This document shows, piece after piece, positions 25,272 through 33,988 of a stretch of 64,000 nucleotides of DNA. The notes under the pieces are model-generated. The model saw nothing but the letters and a program-made list of their open reading frames with translations, was not told the origin of the DNA and did no database searches. Position 1 is the first letter of the stretch; every line of letters begins with the position of its first letter. The stretch comes from Paenibacillus auburnensis (GTDB lineage: Bacteria > Bacillota > Bacilli > Paenibacillales > Paenibacillaceae): contig NZ_CAKMMG010000001.1 of assembly GCF_927798115.1 (NCBI RefSeq), forward strand, positions 1,178,001 through 1,242,000. Direction: 5' to 3'. A program made the translations under genes and the position numbers.

Positions 25272-26501
25272 CTAATAAGTCCACCAGTTGCCGGACATCA
25301 CGATCATCGAAAACAGCTTGATGCTGTCCTCGTAGTAATCTTCAGCAGCACTGCCGGCCGTGTGGCTCCAAAGTGAATTCAGCCAGCTCTGGTTACTAGA
25401 AGAGGTCATTGCGCTTACTCCAAATGGAGCATAAAAGGCTCCGCTGTTATAGCTGCCAAACGTTGTACCGTTAAGCTTATAACCGTCTTTGATGCTTCCA
25501 GGCGTACTGTTTACTTTGGTCTTGATCCAGCTGTTAAGCTGCGTAAGCTGGGCAAGCGCACGATTGTCACCGGAAACCAGATAGTCGGTAGTGATCCGCC
25601 ATGGCGTACGACAGGAGTTATAGTTGTAATTCCCGTCATTGGCATCCTCCAGAAAGCCGGCTGCAGCTGGTTTATAGACACCACCGGAATAGACCACGAA
25701 ATCAGGCAACAGGCCAGTGCCCGCACTATAGCCCGTGTAGAGGCTGTTTATAATGGAGTACGTTTTATCGGCTACACTAGTCCAGCGCGTATCACCGGTT
25801 GCCGCCTTGAACGCCTTCAGATGATCCAGCATGAAGTCTGAGGGCCGTGTAGCCGTGTTATAGTTACCGCTGTTCGCCCAGTCGCCCAGACGGATCGTCC
25901 ACTGCGTCTGATTGATCTCATTGTCCATGATGGCTCCAATGATATTATTCGCAGCCTGCAGATAATTGACCGTGCCCGCACTGCCCCACTGCCGGTCTGC
26001 AAGCAGAAGCGCAAAAGCAATATCCATATCCCCGTCAGTGGCGGAATCCTCCCCCTCGATATTCTGAAAGCTGCTGTTCTGCTTCCAGGACATCAGATAG
26101 GGATTGATGGAACTGGGATGGGCGGTGTAATAATTATATAGTCCGTTAAAATACGTCTGCGCATTGGTGTCATATCCGGCCATCAAAACTGTGAAGAGCA
26201 TGCCATAACCATGGGCTTCGGAAACGGTTTCCCCGTCTGAGTTATATTTAACATAGTATTTTCCGGTACCAGCCGGTTTAAGATAAGCAGCTTTCCACTC
26301 ATTCCACTTCGTCTTGACTGAGTTGTCCATACTAGTCTGCGTAACATTATTCGGTTTGATGGTCCCGCTGGTATAGGTAGTGTGCTGCGGAAACGGCTTG
26401 TTGACGGCAGCCAGTGCAGAGCCGGCCGGCAGAACAAATAGTGCCAGACATAAAATAATAAAACTCTTCCATCCCGGCTTACCCTTGCTTTGCTTGTTCA
26501 T
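25272..26501 (-). CDS. Secreted glycoside hydrolase family 8 (endoglucanase/chitosanase type)
   Basis: This is a 409-residue preprotein. Its Sec signal peptide (basic start, hydrophobic 12-26, cleavage near ALA-A at 31-32) is followed by one GH8 domain. SEAHGYGM places the proton donor at Glu95, and SATDGDMDIAFALLLA gives the conserved Asp156. Later Trp/Tyr-rich repeats (WTIRLGDWANSG, CRTPWRITTDYL, FYAPFGVSAM) fit the alpha6/alpha6 barrel. GH8 enzymes cleave beta-1,4-glucans, lichenan, chitosan or xylo-oligosaccharides; the substrate is not decided. There is no carbohydrate-binding module. GAGGAG precedes the ATG. A promoter and an AAGCGCTT-centred operator lie far upstream. Confidence 0.92.
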   Translation of the reverse strand: MNKQSKGKPGWKSFIILCLALFVLPAGSALAAVNKPFPQHTTYTSGTIKPNNVTQTSMDNSVKTKWNEWKAAYLKPAGTGKYYVKYNSDGETVSEAHGYGMLFTVLMAGYDTNAQTYFNGLYNYYTAHPSSINPYLMSWKQNSSFQNIEGEDSATDGDMDIAFALLLADRQWGSAGTVNYLQAANNIIGAIMDNEINQTQWTIRLGDWANSGNYNTATRPSDFMLDHLKAFKAATGDTRWTSVADKTYSIINSLYTGYSAGTGLLPDFVVYSGGVYKPAAAGFLEDANDGNYNYNSCRTPWRITTDYLVSGDNRALAQLTQLNSWIKTKVNSTPGSIKDGYKLNGTTFGSYNSGAFYAPFGVSAMTSSSNQSWLNSLWSHTAGSAAEDYYEDSIKLFSMIVMSGNWWTY

Positions 26502-26673
26502 AACGATTCACTCCTCAAGTTTGGTCAGCCTCCAGCGGCATGGTCACGCAACACATGGTACCCGGCTGTCAACGCAAATGCTTAAGCCAATGATTTCATG
26601 AAGCAATGAAACAGGCAAAACCAGATTCGCACACCTCCCTCTATTCGGAATGGGGGTTTTTCTTAATCAGATC

Positions 26674-26697
26674 GAAAGTTAAAGCGCTTAAACTTTC
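26674..26697. promoter_or_regulatory. Operator centred on AAGCGCTT before the GH8 gene
   Basis: GAAAGTT-AAAGCGCTTA-AACTTTC is a 24-bp near-palindrome (22 of 24 symmetric). The AAGCGCTT core is typical of LacI-family operators and is close to a CcpA cre site (two mismatches). It lies just downstream of the predicted transcription start, a roadblock position. Confidence 0.65.
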
Positions 26698-26728
26698 ACG
26701 GCAAAAAAATAATTGTGCCGACATGCTA

Positions 26729-26757
26729 AATATAGTCTTCCATTTTATTCCTGTCAA
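26729..26757 (-). promoter_or_regulatory. Strong promoter for the GH8 gene
   Basis: On the minus strand TTGACA (26757-26752), 17 bases, then TATATT (26734-26729). It would give a leader of about 220 bases before the GH8 start at 26501. I see no ORF in that leader. Confidence 0.65.
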
Positions 26758-26789
26758 TATATAAAACGGCCAGAATAGTGCATAAAGAA

Positions 26790-26828
26790 GCTGCCCTTCG
26801 CCACATGTCTATATTGCGGAAGGACAGC
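26790..26828 (-). terminator. Terminator after pncB
   Basis: GCTGCCCTTCGC (26790-26801) pairs with GCGGAAGGACAGC (26816-26828). The minus-strand tail is TTCTTTA, about 30 bases past the pncB stop. Confidence 0.65.
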
Positions 26829-26858
26829 CTTTTAGATAAACCTTAGACAACAAATCTT

Positions 26859-28310
26859 CTATTCTACATCCTGCTGCATATGCTCTGCGATCAGTTCCTG
26901 CTTGCGAGTCCATACTTTTTCACTGAGATTTACACGGTACACCTCAGGATTCAGCTTGCGGAGATACTCCGGCCAGAACAGATCGAGCTGTTCCTGATGA
27001 TAGCTGCGGATTTCATCCAGCGCAGGCAGCTTGTAGACCTGGAATCCGTTCACAAATATCGGCTCTAGCATCGGCAGCGCCTCATACTTGTCGACGTTCT
27101 TGCGCAAATAAGGATGCAGCGGATTGAACAGCTTAATGCGGCCGCCGCTGCGCGGAGTCTCCTCTTCAGGGAAGCTGATATAATCCGCCATCGCCTTGCC
27201 ATTGGTTCCGACTATGCGGAACACTTCTTTTTTGCCTGGAGTCGAGACCTTCTCAGGGTTGGAGGAAATCTTGATCGTCGGAATCATTTCACCTGTAGGC
27301 GACTCAATTTCAACCAGCTTGTACACGCCGCCAAGTGAAGGCTGGTCAGAAGCGGTAATTAGCTGTGTGCCCACGCCCCAGGTATCGATGGCTGCACCCT
27401 GCAGCTTGAGGTCCATAATTGTATTCTCATCCAGATCATTGGAAGCAACAATCTTAACATAGTCCAGGCCGGCCTCATCCAGCATCTTGCGTGCCTGGAT
27501 CGACAGATAGGCCAAGTCTCCGCTGTCGAGGCGGATGCCGTTCATCCGCTTGCCCTGTGCTTCCAGCTTCTTGGCCGTGTTAATGGCATGCGGCACACCG
27601 CTGCGGAGTGTATCAAAGGTGTCAACGAGCAAGGTAACGCCATCCGGCATTACTTTGGCATAAGCATCAAAGGCTTCCTGCTCACTTGCAAAGCTCTGTA
27701 CCCAGGAGTGTGCATGAGTACCTTTAGTCGGAATGCCGAACATTCTGCCGGCCAGCATATTGGAGGTGGCATGAAAGCCGCCGATATAAGCCGCACGTGC
27801 ACCCCATACTGCCGCATCAGCCTCCTGGGCTCTGCGGGTTCCGAATTCCAGCAGGGTATCACCGGGAGCTACCTGCTTGATCCGTGAGGCTTTGGTAGCT
27901 ATCAGCGTCTGATAGTTCATGAAGTTCAGAATCGCCGTTTCGACAAGCTGGGCCTCCATAATTGAGCCTTCAACGCGTACAAGCGGCTCATCCGGAAAGA
28001 CAAGCGCCCCTTCCTTCATGGAGTGGATCGACCCCTGAAAATGAAACTGCAGCAGCTCCTCAAGAAAGGCAGGTGCATAATTCTCTTCCTGCTCGGACAA
28101 ATAGCGGACATCATCTTCGGTAAAGCGCAGGTCACTGATGTACTGGGCAATGCGCTCCAGACCCGCAAATACGGCAAACCCGTTCCCGAAAGGCAGCTTG
28201 CGGAAGTAGGCTTCAAACACCGCTTTGCGTTTATGGGTTCCGTTCACCCAGTGGGCATACATCATATTGATCTGATATTTATCGGTATGTAGAGCAAGCT
28301 CTCTCCTCAA
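26859..28310 (-). CDS. pncB: Nicotinate phosphoribosyltransferase
   Basis: This is a 483-residue enzyme that makes nicotinate mononucleotide from nicotinate, PRPP and ATP in NAD salvage. Landmarks are LALHTDKYQINMMYAHW at the start, FGTRRAQEADAAVWGARAAYIGG for the nicotinate site, DTFDTLRSGVPHAI, and NGIRLDSGDLAYLS for the PRPP region. The frame opens at a TTG (28361) overlapping pncA by 29 bases. An internal TTG at 28310 has AGGAG 8 bases ahead and leaves a 22-base gap to pncA, so it is preferred. It is the last gene of a Nudix regulator-pncA-pncB run. Confidence 0.92.
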   Translation of the reverse strand: MRRELALHTDKYQINMMYAHWVNGTHKRKAVFEAYFRKLPFGNGFAVFAGLERIAQYISDLRFTEDDVRYLSEQEENYAPAFLEELLQFHFQGSIHSMKEGALVFPDEPLVRVEGSIMEAQLVETAILNFMNYQTLIATKASRIKQVAPGDTLLEFGTRRAQEADAAVWGARAAYIGGFHATSNMLAGRMFGIPTKGTHAHSWVQSFASEQEAFDAYAKVMPDGVTLLVDTFDTLRSGVPHAINTAKKLEAQGKRMNGIRLDSGDLAYLSIQARKMLDEAGLDYVKIVASNDLDENTIMDLKLQGAAIDTWGVGTQLITASDQPSLGGVYKLVEIESPTGEMIPTIKISSNPEKVSTPGKKEVFRIVGTNGKAMADYISFPEEETPRSGGRIKLFNPLHPYLRKNVDKYEALPMLEPIFVNGFQVYKLPALDEIRSYHQEQLDLFWPEYLRKLNPEVYRVNLSEKVWTRKQELIAEHMQQDVE

Positions 28311-28332
28311 ATCCTCATCTCCTAAATTCTCT

Positions 28333-28875
28333 CTAGTATGCGGTAACGACCTTCGCTCCAAGACTCCCCTGGAAATGCCCTAATGCCCAAAGATGACCGT
28401 CCGGGTTAAAACTGGCCACAGCGTCTTCGTGTATGATGAGATCAAACCCTTTGTTGTATGCATCAACTGCGGTGTGCAGAACACAGATATCGGTGCAGAC
28501 GCCGATCAGATGCAGCTCCGTAATCCCGCGTTCGCGCAGCTTCAGCTCCAGATCGGTGCCGCTAAAGGCGCTGTAACGCGTTTTGTCCATCCAATAGATC
28601 GAAGACCGGCTGGCCTCATATACGTCTTTCAAAGTGCCGTACAATTCCCTGCCGCGGCTGTCCCGCAGATTATGCGGCGGAAACAGTTTGCTCTCCGGAT
28701 GATACGGATCATCCGCTTCATGCAGATCTACAGCCATTACCACGTAATCGCCGTTCTCGGCAAACTTCCTGGTCAGTTCGCTGACTCTTGGCGCAATATC
28801 AATCCCCGGCTGCCCGACAGGCAGACTGCCGTCAATAAAATCATTGGTGAAATCTATCACGATCAATGCCTTCAT
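28333..28875 (-). CDS. pncA: Nicotinamidase (isochorismatase-family cysteine hydrolase)
   Basis: The 180-residue enzyme converts nicotinamide to nicotinate. Asp8 (LIVIDFTNDF) and Cys in LIGVCTDICVLHTA are the catalytic Asp and Cys of the isochorismatase fold; the Lys of the triad probably lies in the middle helix region. The VDLHEADDPYHPES segment carries the Asp/His metal-site residues. AAGGAGG before the ATG supports the start. Lying between a Nudix regulator and pncB, it is almost certainly the NAD salvage amidase and not another isochorismatase relative. Confidence 0.9.
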   Translation of the reverse strand: MKALIVIDFTNDFIDGSLPVGQPGIDIAPRVSELTRKFAENGDYVVMAVDLHEADDPYHPESKLFPPHNLRDSRGRELYGTLKDVYEASRSSIYWMDKTRYSAFSGTDLELKLRERGITELHLIGVCTDICVLHTAVDAYNKGFDLIIHEDAVASFNPDGHLWALGHFQGSLGAKVVTAY

Positions 28876-28930
28876 TATACTGGCCTCCTTAAGGCTGGGT
28901 TAAAGGGTTATCCGGTTACCAGACATCTTC

Positions 28931-29701
28931 CTACGTATAGATAGACAATAACGGCTCATGGTCTGTGAACATATACAGTTGTGCAGGTCGCTGGGAGTAC
29001 TGGTTGGAGCTGACCGGATTGCCGGCTTCGTCCCGTACTTCCTTTAATATACCCTGACGGCTACGTGTTGAAGTAATTTTGCGGATGAAGTTCGGCTCTT
29101 TGAATTCCGGCACTACCGTTTGAATTACCTGATACAACTCGCTTAATGTGAAGTGCCGGGGCAGAAACTGCCGGGCAATCGTGGTCTGCAGCATCTGCTG
29201 CTGAATCCGCAGGTAGGCATCAGTGATGATGTCATGATGGTCAAAAGCCAGCTCCAGCTCCTCCAGGGCTTCCTGAAGCGTAAACAGTCCGACTTCGCCC
29301 GCGTCATCAGAGGCTTGTCTCTGCTCCAGCATCCATTCCTCCACCAGCGCAAAAAAAGCATGGCTGATAATCCACCCGCGCGGATCACGGCCAGGCGTAC
29401 TATACACGCCAAGGTATTCCAAGTGCCCGCCGTCGACACCAGTTTCTTCTTTCAGCTCACGTGTTGCCGCATCATATATAGATTCATCTTCCTGGCAGAA
29501 CCCGCCCGGTAAGGCCCACATCCCGGCACATGGCCATTTTTTCCGCCGGATCAGCATTACCTTTAGTTCGCGCAGGGGAAGTGTCTTGGTGACTGTCTTC
29601 CGTTCCCGCTTGGTCAAAGTGAACATCACAATGTCGGCCGGAACTCCGTCCGGGGTGCGGTACTTTTTGGCGTTATAGGTTTGTTCCACGTTCTCGCTCA
29701 C
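28931..29701 (-). CDS. Nudix hydrolase with C-terminal winged helix, NrtR-like
   Basis: The protein has 256 residues. The Nudix box is complete: G67-x5-E73-x7-R81-E82-L83-x-E85-E86-x-G88-V89. About 90 residues C-terminal to the domain (FTLSELYQVIQTVVPEF ... NFIRKITSTRSRQGILKE) resemble the winged helix of NrtR regulators of NAD metabolism. NrtR proteins often have a broken Nudix box and bind ADP-ribose; here the box is intact, so it may hydrolyse ADP-ribose as well. It is upstream of pncA and pncB on the same strand. It starts at GTG after AAAGGA. No operator was recognised. Confidence 0.85.
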   Translation of the reverse strand: MSENVEQTYNAKKYRTPDGVPADIVMFTLTKRERKTVTKTLPLRELKVMLIRRKKWPCAGMWALPGGFCQEDESIYDAATRELKEETGVDGGHLEYLGVYSTPGRDPRGWIISHAFFALVEEWMLEQRQASDDAGEVGLFTLQEALEELELAFDHHDIITDAYLRIQQQMLQTTIARQFLPRHFTLSELYQVIQTVVPEFKEPNFIRKITSTRSRQGILKEVRDEAGNPVSSNQYSQRPAQLYMFTDHEPLLSIYT

Positions 29702-29807
29702 TTTAGATCATCCTTTGCCGCAGCTTTTGTTTGCTGTTCGTATCTTTTAATGTACCAAACCTGAACTTCTAAAATCAACAAATCTGCCGCATTTATATTT
29801 GAATAAA

Positions 29808-29830
29808 GGGACGGATCTGCATCCGCCCCT
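29808..29830 (-). terminator. Terminator after ymcA
   Basis: GGGACGGAT/ATCCGCCCC hairpin with loop CTGC; minus-strand tail CCCTTTATT. It begins 12 bases past the ymcA stop. Confidence 0.65.
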
Positions 29831-29841
29831 CCGAAAATGGT

Positions 29842-30300
29842 TTAATCTCCGCATGTGGACGGCGGCGCTTCTGTTCCGGCTTCCACATTGATTTTCTCTG
29901 ACACAGTGTCCCGGATTACGGAAATAACCAGCTGCAGCAGGTAATTAATATCGCTCTGGCTCTGCTGGAACTCATTCACGACCGGAATCCCGTCGATTTC
30001 ATCCTGCAGGACTTCGATTTCCTGTTCAATCTTCGCTACCATATCTTTATTGCCGAAGCTCTCAAAGGCGACAATCTCCTTCTGCTTCTTCTTGATCGTG
30101 GCAATCAGCCCCTGGACCCGCTCGTGATTCTGGATTTTGAGCTCAGCCTGCTGGAAATGCCGCACTTCTTCACTTGTCGAAATCATTGAAGCGAGTTCCT
30201 TCGCTTTGCCCATAATATCCTCACGCACAATCAGATCACGGGTGTTGAAGCTCTGCATGCCATATTTATTGACACTCGGGTTTTCCTGGCTCACTAACAT
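29842..30300 (-). CDS. ymcA: YmcA (RicA)-type regulator of RNA processing and competence
   Basis: The 152-residue helical, coiled-coil protein belongs to the YlbF/YmcA family (VREDIMGKAKELASMISTSEEVRHFQQAE ... IKKKQKEIVAFESFGN). In B. subtilis YmcA joins YlbF and YaaT in the Ric complex, which aids RNase Y-dependent mRNA maturation and affects biofilm, competence and sporulation. The location directly after miaB, 19 bases away, is the same as in B. subtilis. The ATG at 30300 has GAGG close by; the family core begins about 15 residues in. One Cys near the C-terminus may relate to Fe-S binding reported for the complex. Confidence 0.88.
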   Translation of the reverse strand: MLVSQENPSVNKYGMQSFNTRDLIVREDIMGKAKELASMISTSEEVRHFQQAELKIQNHERVQGLIATIKKKQKEIVAFESFGNKDMVAKIEQEIEVLQDEIDGIPVVNEFQQSQSDINYLLQLVISVIRDTVSEKINVEAGTEAPPSTCGD

Positions 30301-30319
30301 CGCCTCATTTCACTATAAT

Positions 30320-31927
30320 TTAGAGAACCGCTGCGGCTTCCGCTACATAGTCCCCTTTAATGTACCAAGTTTTGGTATCTGTAATTCTAACCTGTACAAA
30401 GCTGCCGATCAGCTCACGCGGACCTTCAAAATGAACCAGCTTGTTGGCTCTGGAGCGCCCGGAGAGCACACTTGAGTTATTCTTGCTCTCACCTTCTACC
30501 AGCACCTCTACCAGCTCACCCAGCATCCGGTCGTTGCTGACCCTGCTCAGTTCTTTAATCAGGTCATTCAGGCGCTTCAGGCGCCCGTTCTTAACCTCCT
30601 GCGGAACATTATCCTCCATCGCGGCTGCCGGTGTTCCCTCGCGAGGAGAATAAATGAAGGTATACGCCATATCATAACCTACTTCGCGGACTAGCGACAG
30701 GGTCTCTTCAAATTGTTCCTCGGTTTCACCCGGGAAACCTACGATAATATCGGTCGTCAGCACCGCATTGGGCACACTTGCTTTGATCTTGCGGACCAGC
30801 TCCAGATAAGCTTCCCTGGTATATTTACGGCTCATCTTCTTAAGTACCGCTGTACTTCCCGACTGCACCGGCAGATGAATATGCTCTGTCAGATTGCCAC
30901 CTTTGCCTAGCACTTCAATCAATCTATCGTCAAAATCACGGGGATGAGAAGTCATGAAGCGGATACGCGGAATATCAATCAGCCGCATGTCATCCATCAG
31001 ATCCCCGAATGTATAGTCTTTGTCTATAAAATCCTTGCCGTATGCGTTCACATTTTGCCCTAGCAGTGTTACTTCCTTGAAGCCCAGACGGGCCAGCTCC
31101 CGCACTTCGGCAATCACATCCTCCGGCCGGCGGCTGCGCTCCTTGCCTCGGGTAAACGGCACGATGCAATACGTACAGAACTTATCGCAGCCGTACATAA
31201 TATTAACCCAGGCGCGCATGCCCTCCCGCTTTTTCGGAAGATTCTCAATGATGTCGCCTTCCTTGGACCAGACCTCTACCACAAGCTCCTTGCTGAACAG
31301 GGATTCCTTGATAATCTGCGGCAGCCGGTGAATATTATGTGTCCCAAAGATCATATCCACGAAGCCGTGTTTGGCCATGATCCGGTTAACGACACCTTCC
31401 TCCTGTGACATACAGCCGCAGACTCCCAGCAGCAGGCCCGGCTTTTCCAATTTCAGCGTTTTGAGATGGCCCAGCTCACCGAATACCTTATCTTCTGCAT
31501 TCTCGCGGATGGCACAGGTATTCAGCAGAATGATATCCGCATCATTCCGGTCTTCCACCGGAAGATAGCCCATTTGCTCCAGCATGCCCTTCATCGTCTC
31601 GGTGTCATGCTCATTCATCTGGCAGCCGTAAGTGGCAATAGAGTAATAATGCTGTTTATGGCTGTTCAGTTCACGGAACTGCTCCATAATCCGGGTCGTT
31701 TCCTCATCATCAAAATGGATGACCTCAATCTCCTGCTTCCCTCTGCGCTTGCCTTCTTTATAGTCGGGATTGGAATTGATCTGCACCGTCCGGCCTTTGA
31801 TTCTATAAGTGGTCTTGCCTTCTTCTTCACTGATGACTTTGGCATCAGAAAAATCAAAATATTTCGAGTAATCCTTCGAACCGCCCTTGCCGGATTTTAA
31901 GTCCGGTGAGTTATTCCCCATTGTCAT
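30320..31927 (-). CDS. miaB: tRNA-2-methylthio-N6-dimethylallyladenosine synthase MiaB
   Basis: This is a 535-residue radical-SAM methylthiotransferase. An extended N-terminus (1-95) precedes the UPF0004 domain ([17 protein letters not shown] ..., [24 protein letters not shown], three cluster Cys). The radical-SAM CxxxCxxC is CDKFCTYC near residue 249. A C-terminal TRAM domain (from about residue 470) closes the protein. It adds the methylthio group to i6A37 of tRNAs reading UNN codons. AGGAC precedes the ATG. It forms a unit with ymcA. Confidence 0.96.
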   Translation of the reverse strand: MTMGNNSPDLKSGKGGSKDYSKYFDFSDAKVISEEEGKTTYRIKGRTVQINSNPDYKEGKRRGKQEIEVIHFDDEETTRIMEQFRELNSHKQHYYSIATYGCQMNEHDTETMKGMLEQMGYLPVEDRNDADIILLNTCAIRENAEDKVFGELGHLKTLKLEKPGLLLGVCGCMSQEEGVVNRIMAKHGFVDMIFGTHNIHRLPQIIKESLFSKELVVEVWSKEGDIIENLPKKREGMRAWVNIMYGCDKFCTYCIVPFTRGKERSRRPEDVIAEVRELARLGFKEVTLLGQNVNAYGKDFIDKDYTFGDLMDDMRLIDIPRIRFMTSHPRDFDDRLIEVLGKGGNLTEHIHLPVQSGSTAVLKKMSRKYTREAYLELVRKIKASVPNAVLTTDIIVGFPGETEEQFEETLSLVREVGYDMAYTFIYSPREGTPAAAMEDNVPQEVKNGRLKRLNDLIKELSRVSNDRMLGELVEVLVEGESKNNSSVLSGRSRANKLVHFEGPRELIGSFVQVRITDTKTWYIKGDYVAEAAAVL

Positions 31928-32083
31928 ATGTTCACGTCCTTTATGAATGAAGCATGATCAATAAAATCACAGCAAAATAATCTTGCTAATTAAAAATTAT
32001 AGCATAAATAATGGAGCCTAATCCATCTGCCGTCTAGAGGAGCCTACACTTCCAGCAGGGGATTGAATCCGCATACAAATAAA

Positions 32084-32109
32084 CCTCCCTACCGGAATCC
32101 GTAAGGAGG
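32084..32109 (-). terminator. Hairpin ending a small minus-strand transcript
   Basis: CCTCCCTACCGG/CCGTAAGGAGG forms a stem with one bulge. The minus-strand tail is TTTATTT. The only coding candidate it could serve on that strand is the microORF at 32139-32213. Confidence 0.55.
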
Positions 32110-32138
32110 CTATCATTAGAATTAATCAAGTTTATCTC

Positions 32139-32213
32139 TCAGCGGCGGAAGTACATACGCATATAGACTAGATCAAGCTTGGAATTTTTGACACAGATAA
32201 AAAACATCCTCAT
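32139..32213 (-). CDS. Candidate microprotein of 22-24 residues
   Basis: The ORF reads MRMFFICVKNSKLDLVYM and ends RMYFRR before TGA. The likely start is the second ATG (32207), with AGGA 7 bases upstream; the first ATG (32213) is too close to it. The peptide is hydrophobic at its start and basic at its end, like a small membrane or signalling peptide. A terminator-like hairpin follows 30 bases after the stop. It is divergent from the hydrolase-SARP regulator gene. Promoter elements were not clear, and conservation is unknown. Confidence 0.4.
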   Translation of the reverse strand: MRMFFICVKNSKLDLVYMRMYFRR

Positions 32214-32259
32214 TTCCTGAAATCAACCCCCCATAAAATACCTTAGCCCAAGTTTAACA

Positions 32260-32338
32260 GTACAGCGTTACATTTACGTTACACTTTTCTACAATAATCA
32301 GCATATTATGATAAAATAACAACTTTTTTCGCTATAAT
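32260..32338 (+). promoter_or_regulatory. Direct repeats and -10 element before the hydrolase-SARP regulator
   Basis: CGTTACA occurs at 32266-32272 and 32277-32283, a period of 11 bases. Further TACA copies are at 32261 and 32290. TATAAT is at 32333-32338 without a good -35. SARP/OmpR-type regulators bind heptamer direct repeats of 11-base period, so this could be the regulator's own site or an activator-dependent promoter. Confidence 0.45.
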
Positions 32339-32379
32339 AACCATAGATAGACTATGCAGCCGTGCAGAGGAGTACAAAG

Positions 32380-33972
32380 ATGGAGTATATCTTGGAAAAT
32401 GGTTTAACACTTAATTACGAATATGCTCAAGCCAAGCAGCCAAGCCCCGAAACCGAGACTCTTGTGCTTATTCATGGGATGGGGTTTGACCTCAGATGCT
32501 GGGACCGGATTATTTCTTATTTGAAGGAAGATTATCATATTCTCAGATATGACTTCAGAGGACACGGGTTAAGCGGGACGGGAGACATTGATCCAACTAA
32601 GCTGGCCTCCCTCTATACCGAACATCTTCATGCGCTTGTGCAGCATCAGGAGATTGACCAGTTCCATATTCTCTCCCATGGAGCGGGGTGCATTATTGGG
32701 CTATATTTCAGTAAAGCTTATCCCGGGAAGGTACGCAGCAATGTGTTGTTATCCCTGCCGCTCTTTAATTCAACCAATACTGCCTATAAATATGCGGATT
32801 ACCGAAAAGATCTAATGAAGCATCAGTCCATGCGTACCTTAGCCGACCACGTTATTCCGAACGTGACCCTTTTCCGGCAGGGCAGCCCGGAGATTGACAA
32901 GCTGTATGAAGCCTTCTCCAAAGTAACCGTTGATGTCTATGTTGAACTGCTGGATTTCTTTGCCGAAGCGCACAGTGAAATTATGGAAATGTTCAAACAG
33001 CACACAGGCCTTACCCTGCTGTTGACCGGTGAGCGTGACCCCATGTATCCGCCATACCTGTCCAGCCTGATTGCTTCAGCCAATCCCAATTGCCGTTTTA
33101 TGACGATCTATAATTCGTCTAATATGGTATTTTATGACCAGCCTGAGGAAACCTACAAGCAGATCAAAATGTTCTTCGCCAGTGAATGGAGCCACCGGGC
33201 ACCCTTGGACCCTTTATTAATGGATTTGCATGCGGATTTCTTGGGAATGGTAGACACTGTTCAGGAGCAGCAGGTCATTGCCTCCCGTTTAAAGGTCGTC
33301 CTGCTGAAGCCATTTCAAGTGTTTGTGGATGATTCAGAGATCCTCAGCGGCTGGGGAAGAAGAAGCGCCAAGGAGCTACTCATCTATCTGCTGCTGAATC
33401 CTACCGTAACGAGGGACCAGCTGTGTGAGGACCTGTGGAAGGATATGGAGCCGGTCAAAGCCCGGAATCAGCTGCGGGTCTGCCTGAATCATCTGAAGCA
33501 GCTACTGAATAATGACGAGACGAAGCTCATCTACAGCAGCAACCAGCAAATCTCGCTGCAGGCTCCGGTAAATGTAAATTGTGATTTGCTGACTCTGCTG
33601 GACCGGACTAAACAAGCGCTTGAGGAAACAAACCCGGAACAGAAGGACAAGTGCATTCAGGAAATTTTCCAGCATATCCATGAAGATATGTTCCGCAACC
33701 TGAACCAGGAATGGAATTTGAATTTTAGAATGCGGCTGGAAATCCAGCTGACTACACTGGTGTATTATCAAGCAGACAGATTGGCGGGCCAGGGCAATTA
33801 CACTGGCGCCATCGCCTGCCTAAAATATGTATTATTATTCAATCCCGAAGAATATGATGCCTACGAGCGGATCGCCCATCTCTGTGAGCAGAACAATCAG
33901 AAGCATGAAGCCAGAAAATGGCGCTCGAAAGTGGAGAAGCTGCAGCCGGCAAAAGGGCAGACCCCGATGTAA
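32380..33972 (+). CDS. Inactive alpha/beta-hydrolase fused to SARP/BTAD-like regulator
   Basis: The 530-residue protein has two parts. Residues 1-270 form an alpha/beta-hydrolase fold (LVLIHGMGFDLRCWD, YDFRGHGLSGTG). The nucleophile elbow reads SHGAG, so the catalytic Ser is Gly101, and the catalytic His position is Asn248 (NSSNMVFYDQP); only Asp220 remains. Residues 300-400 resemble an OmpR/SARP winged helix (LKPFQVFVDDSEILSGWGRRSAKELLIYLLL, NQLRVCLNHLKQLL), and 400-530 a BTAD-like helical repeat region. I infer a ligand sensor controlling DNA binding or oligomerisation. AGAGGAG 7 bases before ATG 32380 fixes the start. Its 3' end faces a ketoacyl-synthase gene. Confidence 0.8.
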   Translation: MEYILENGLTLNYEYAQAKQPSPETETLVLIHGMGFDLRCWDRIISYLKEDYHILRYDFRGHGLSGTGDIDPTKLASLYTEHLHALVQHQEIDQFHILSHGAGCIIGLYFSKAYPGKVRSNVLLSLPLFNSTNTAYKYADYRKDLMKHQSMRTLADHVIPNVTLFRQGSPEIDKLYEAFSKVTVDVYVELLDFFAEAHSEIMEMFKQHTGLTLLLTGERDPMYPPYLSSLIASANPNCRFMTIYNSSNMVFYDQPEETYKQIKMFFASEWSHRAPLDPLLMDLHADFLGMVDTVQEQQVIASRLKVVLLKPFQVFVDDSEILSGWGRRSAKELLIYLLLNPTVTRDQLCEDLWKDMEPVKARNQLRVCLNHLKQLLNNDETKLIYSSNQQISLQAPVNVNCDLLTLLDRTKQALEETNPEQKDKCIQEIFQHIHEDMFRNLNQEWNLNFRMRLEIQLTTLVYYQADRLAGQGNYTGAIACLKYVLLFNPEEYDAYERIAHLCEQNNQKHEARKWRSKVEKLQPAKGQTPM

Positions 33973-33988
33973 AGCGTTGCTAACGCCC

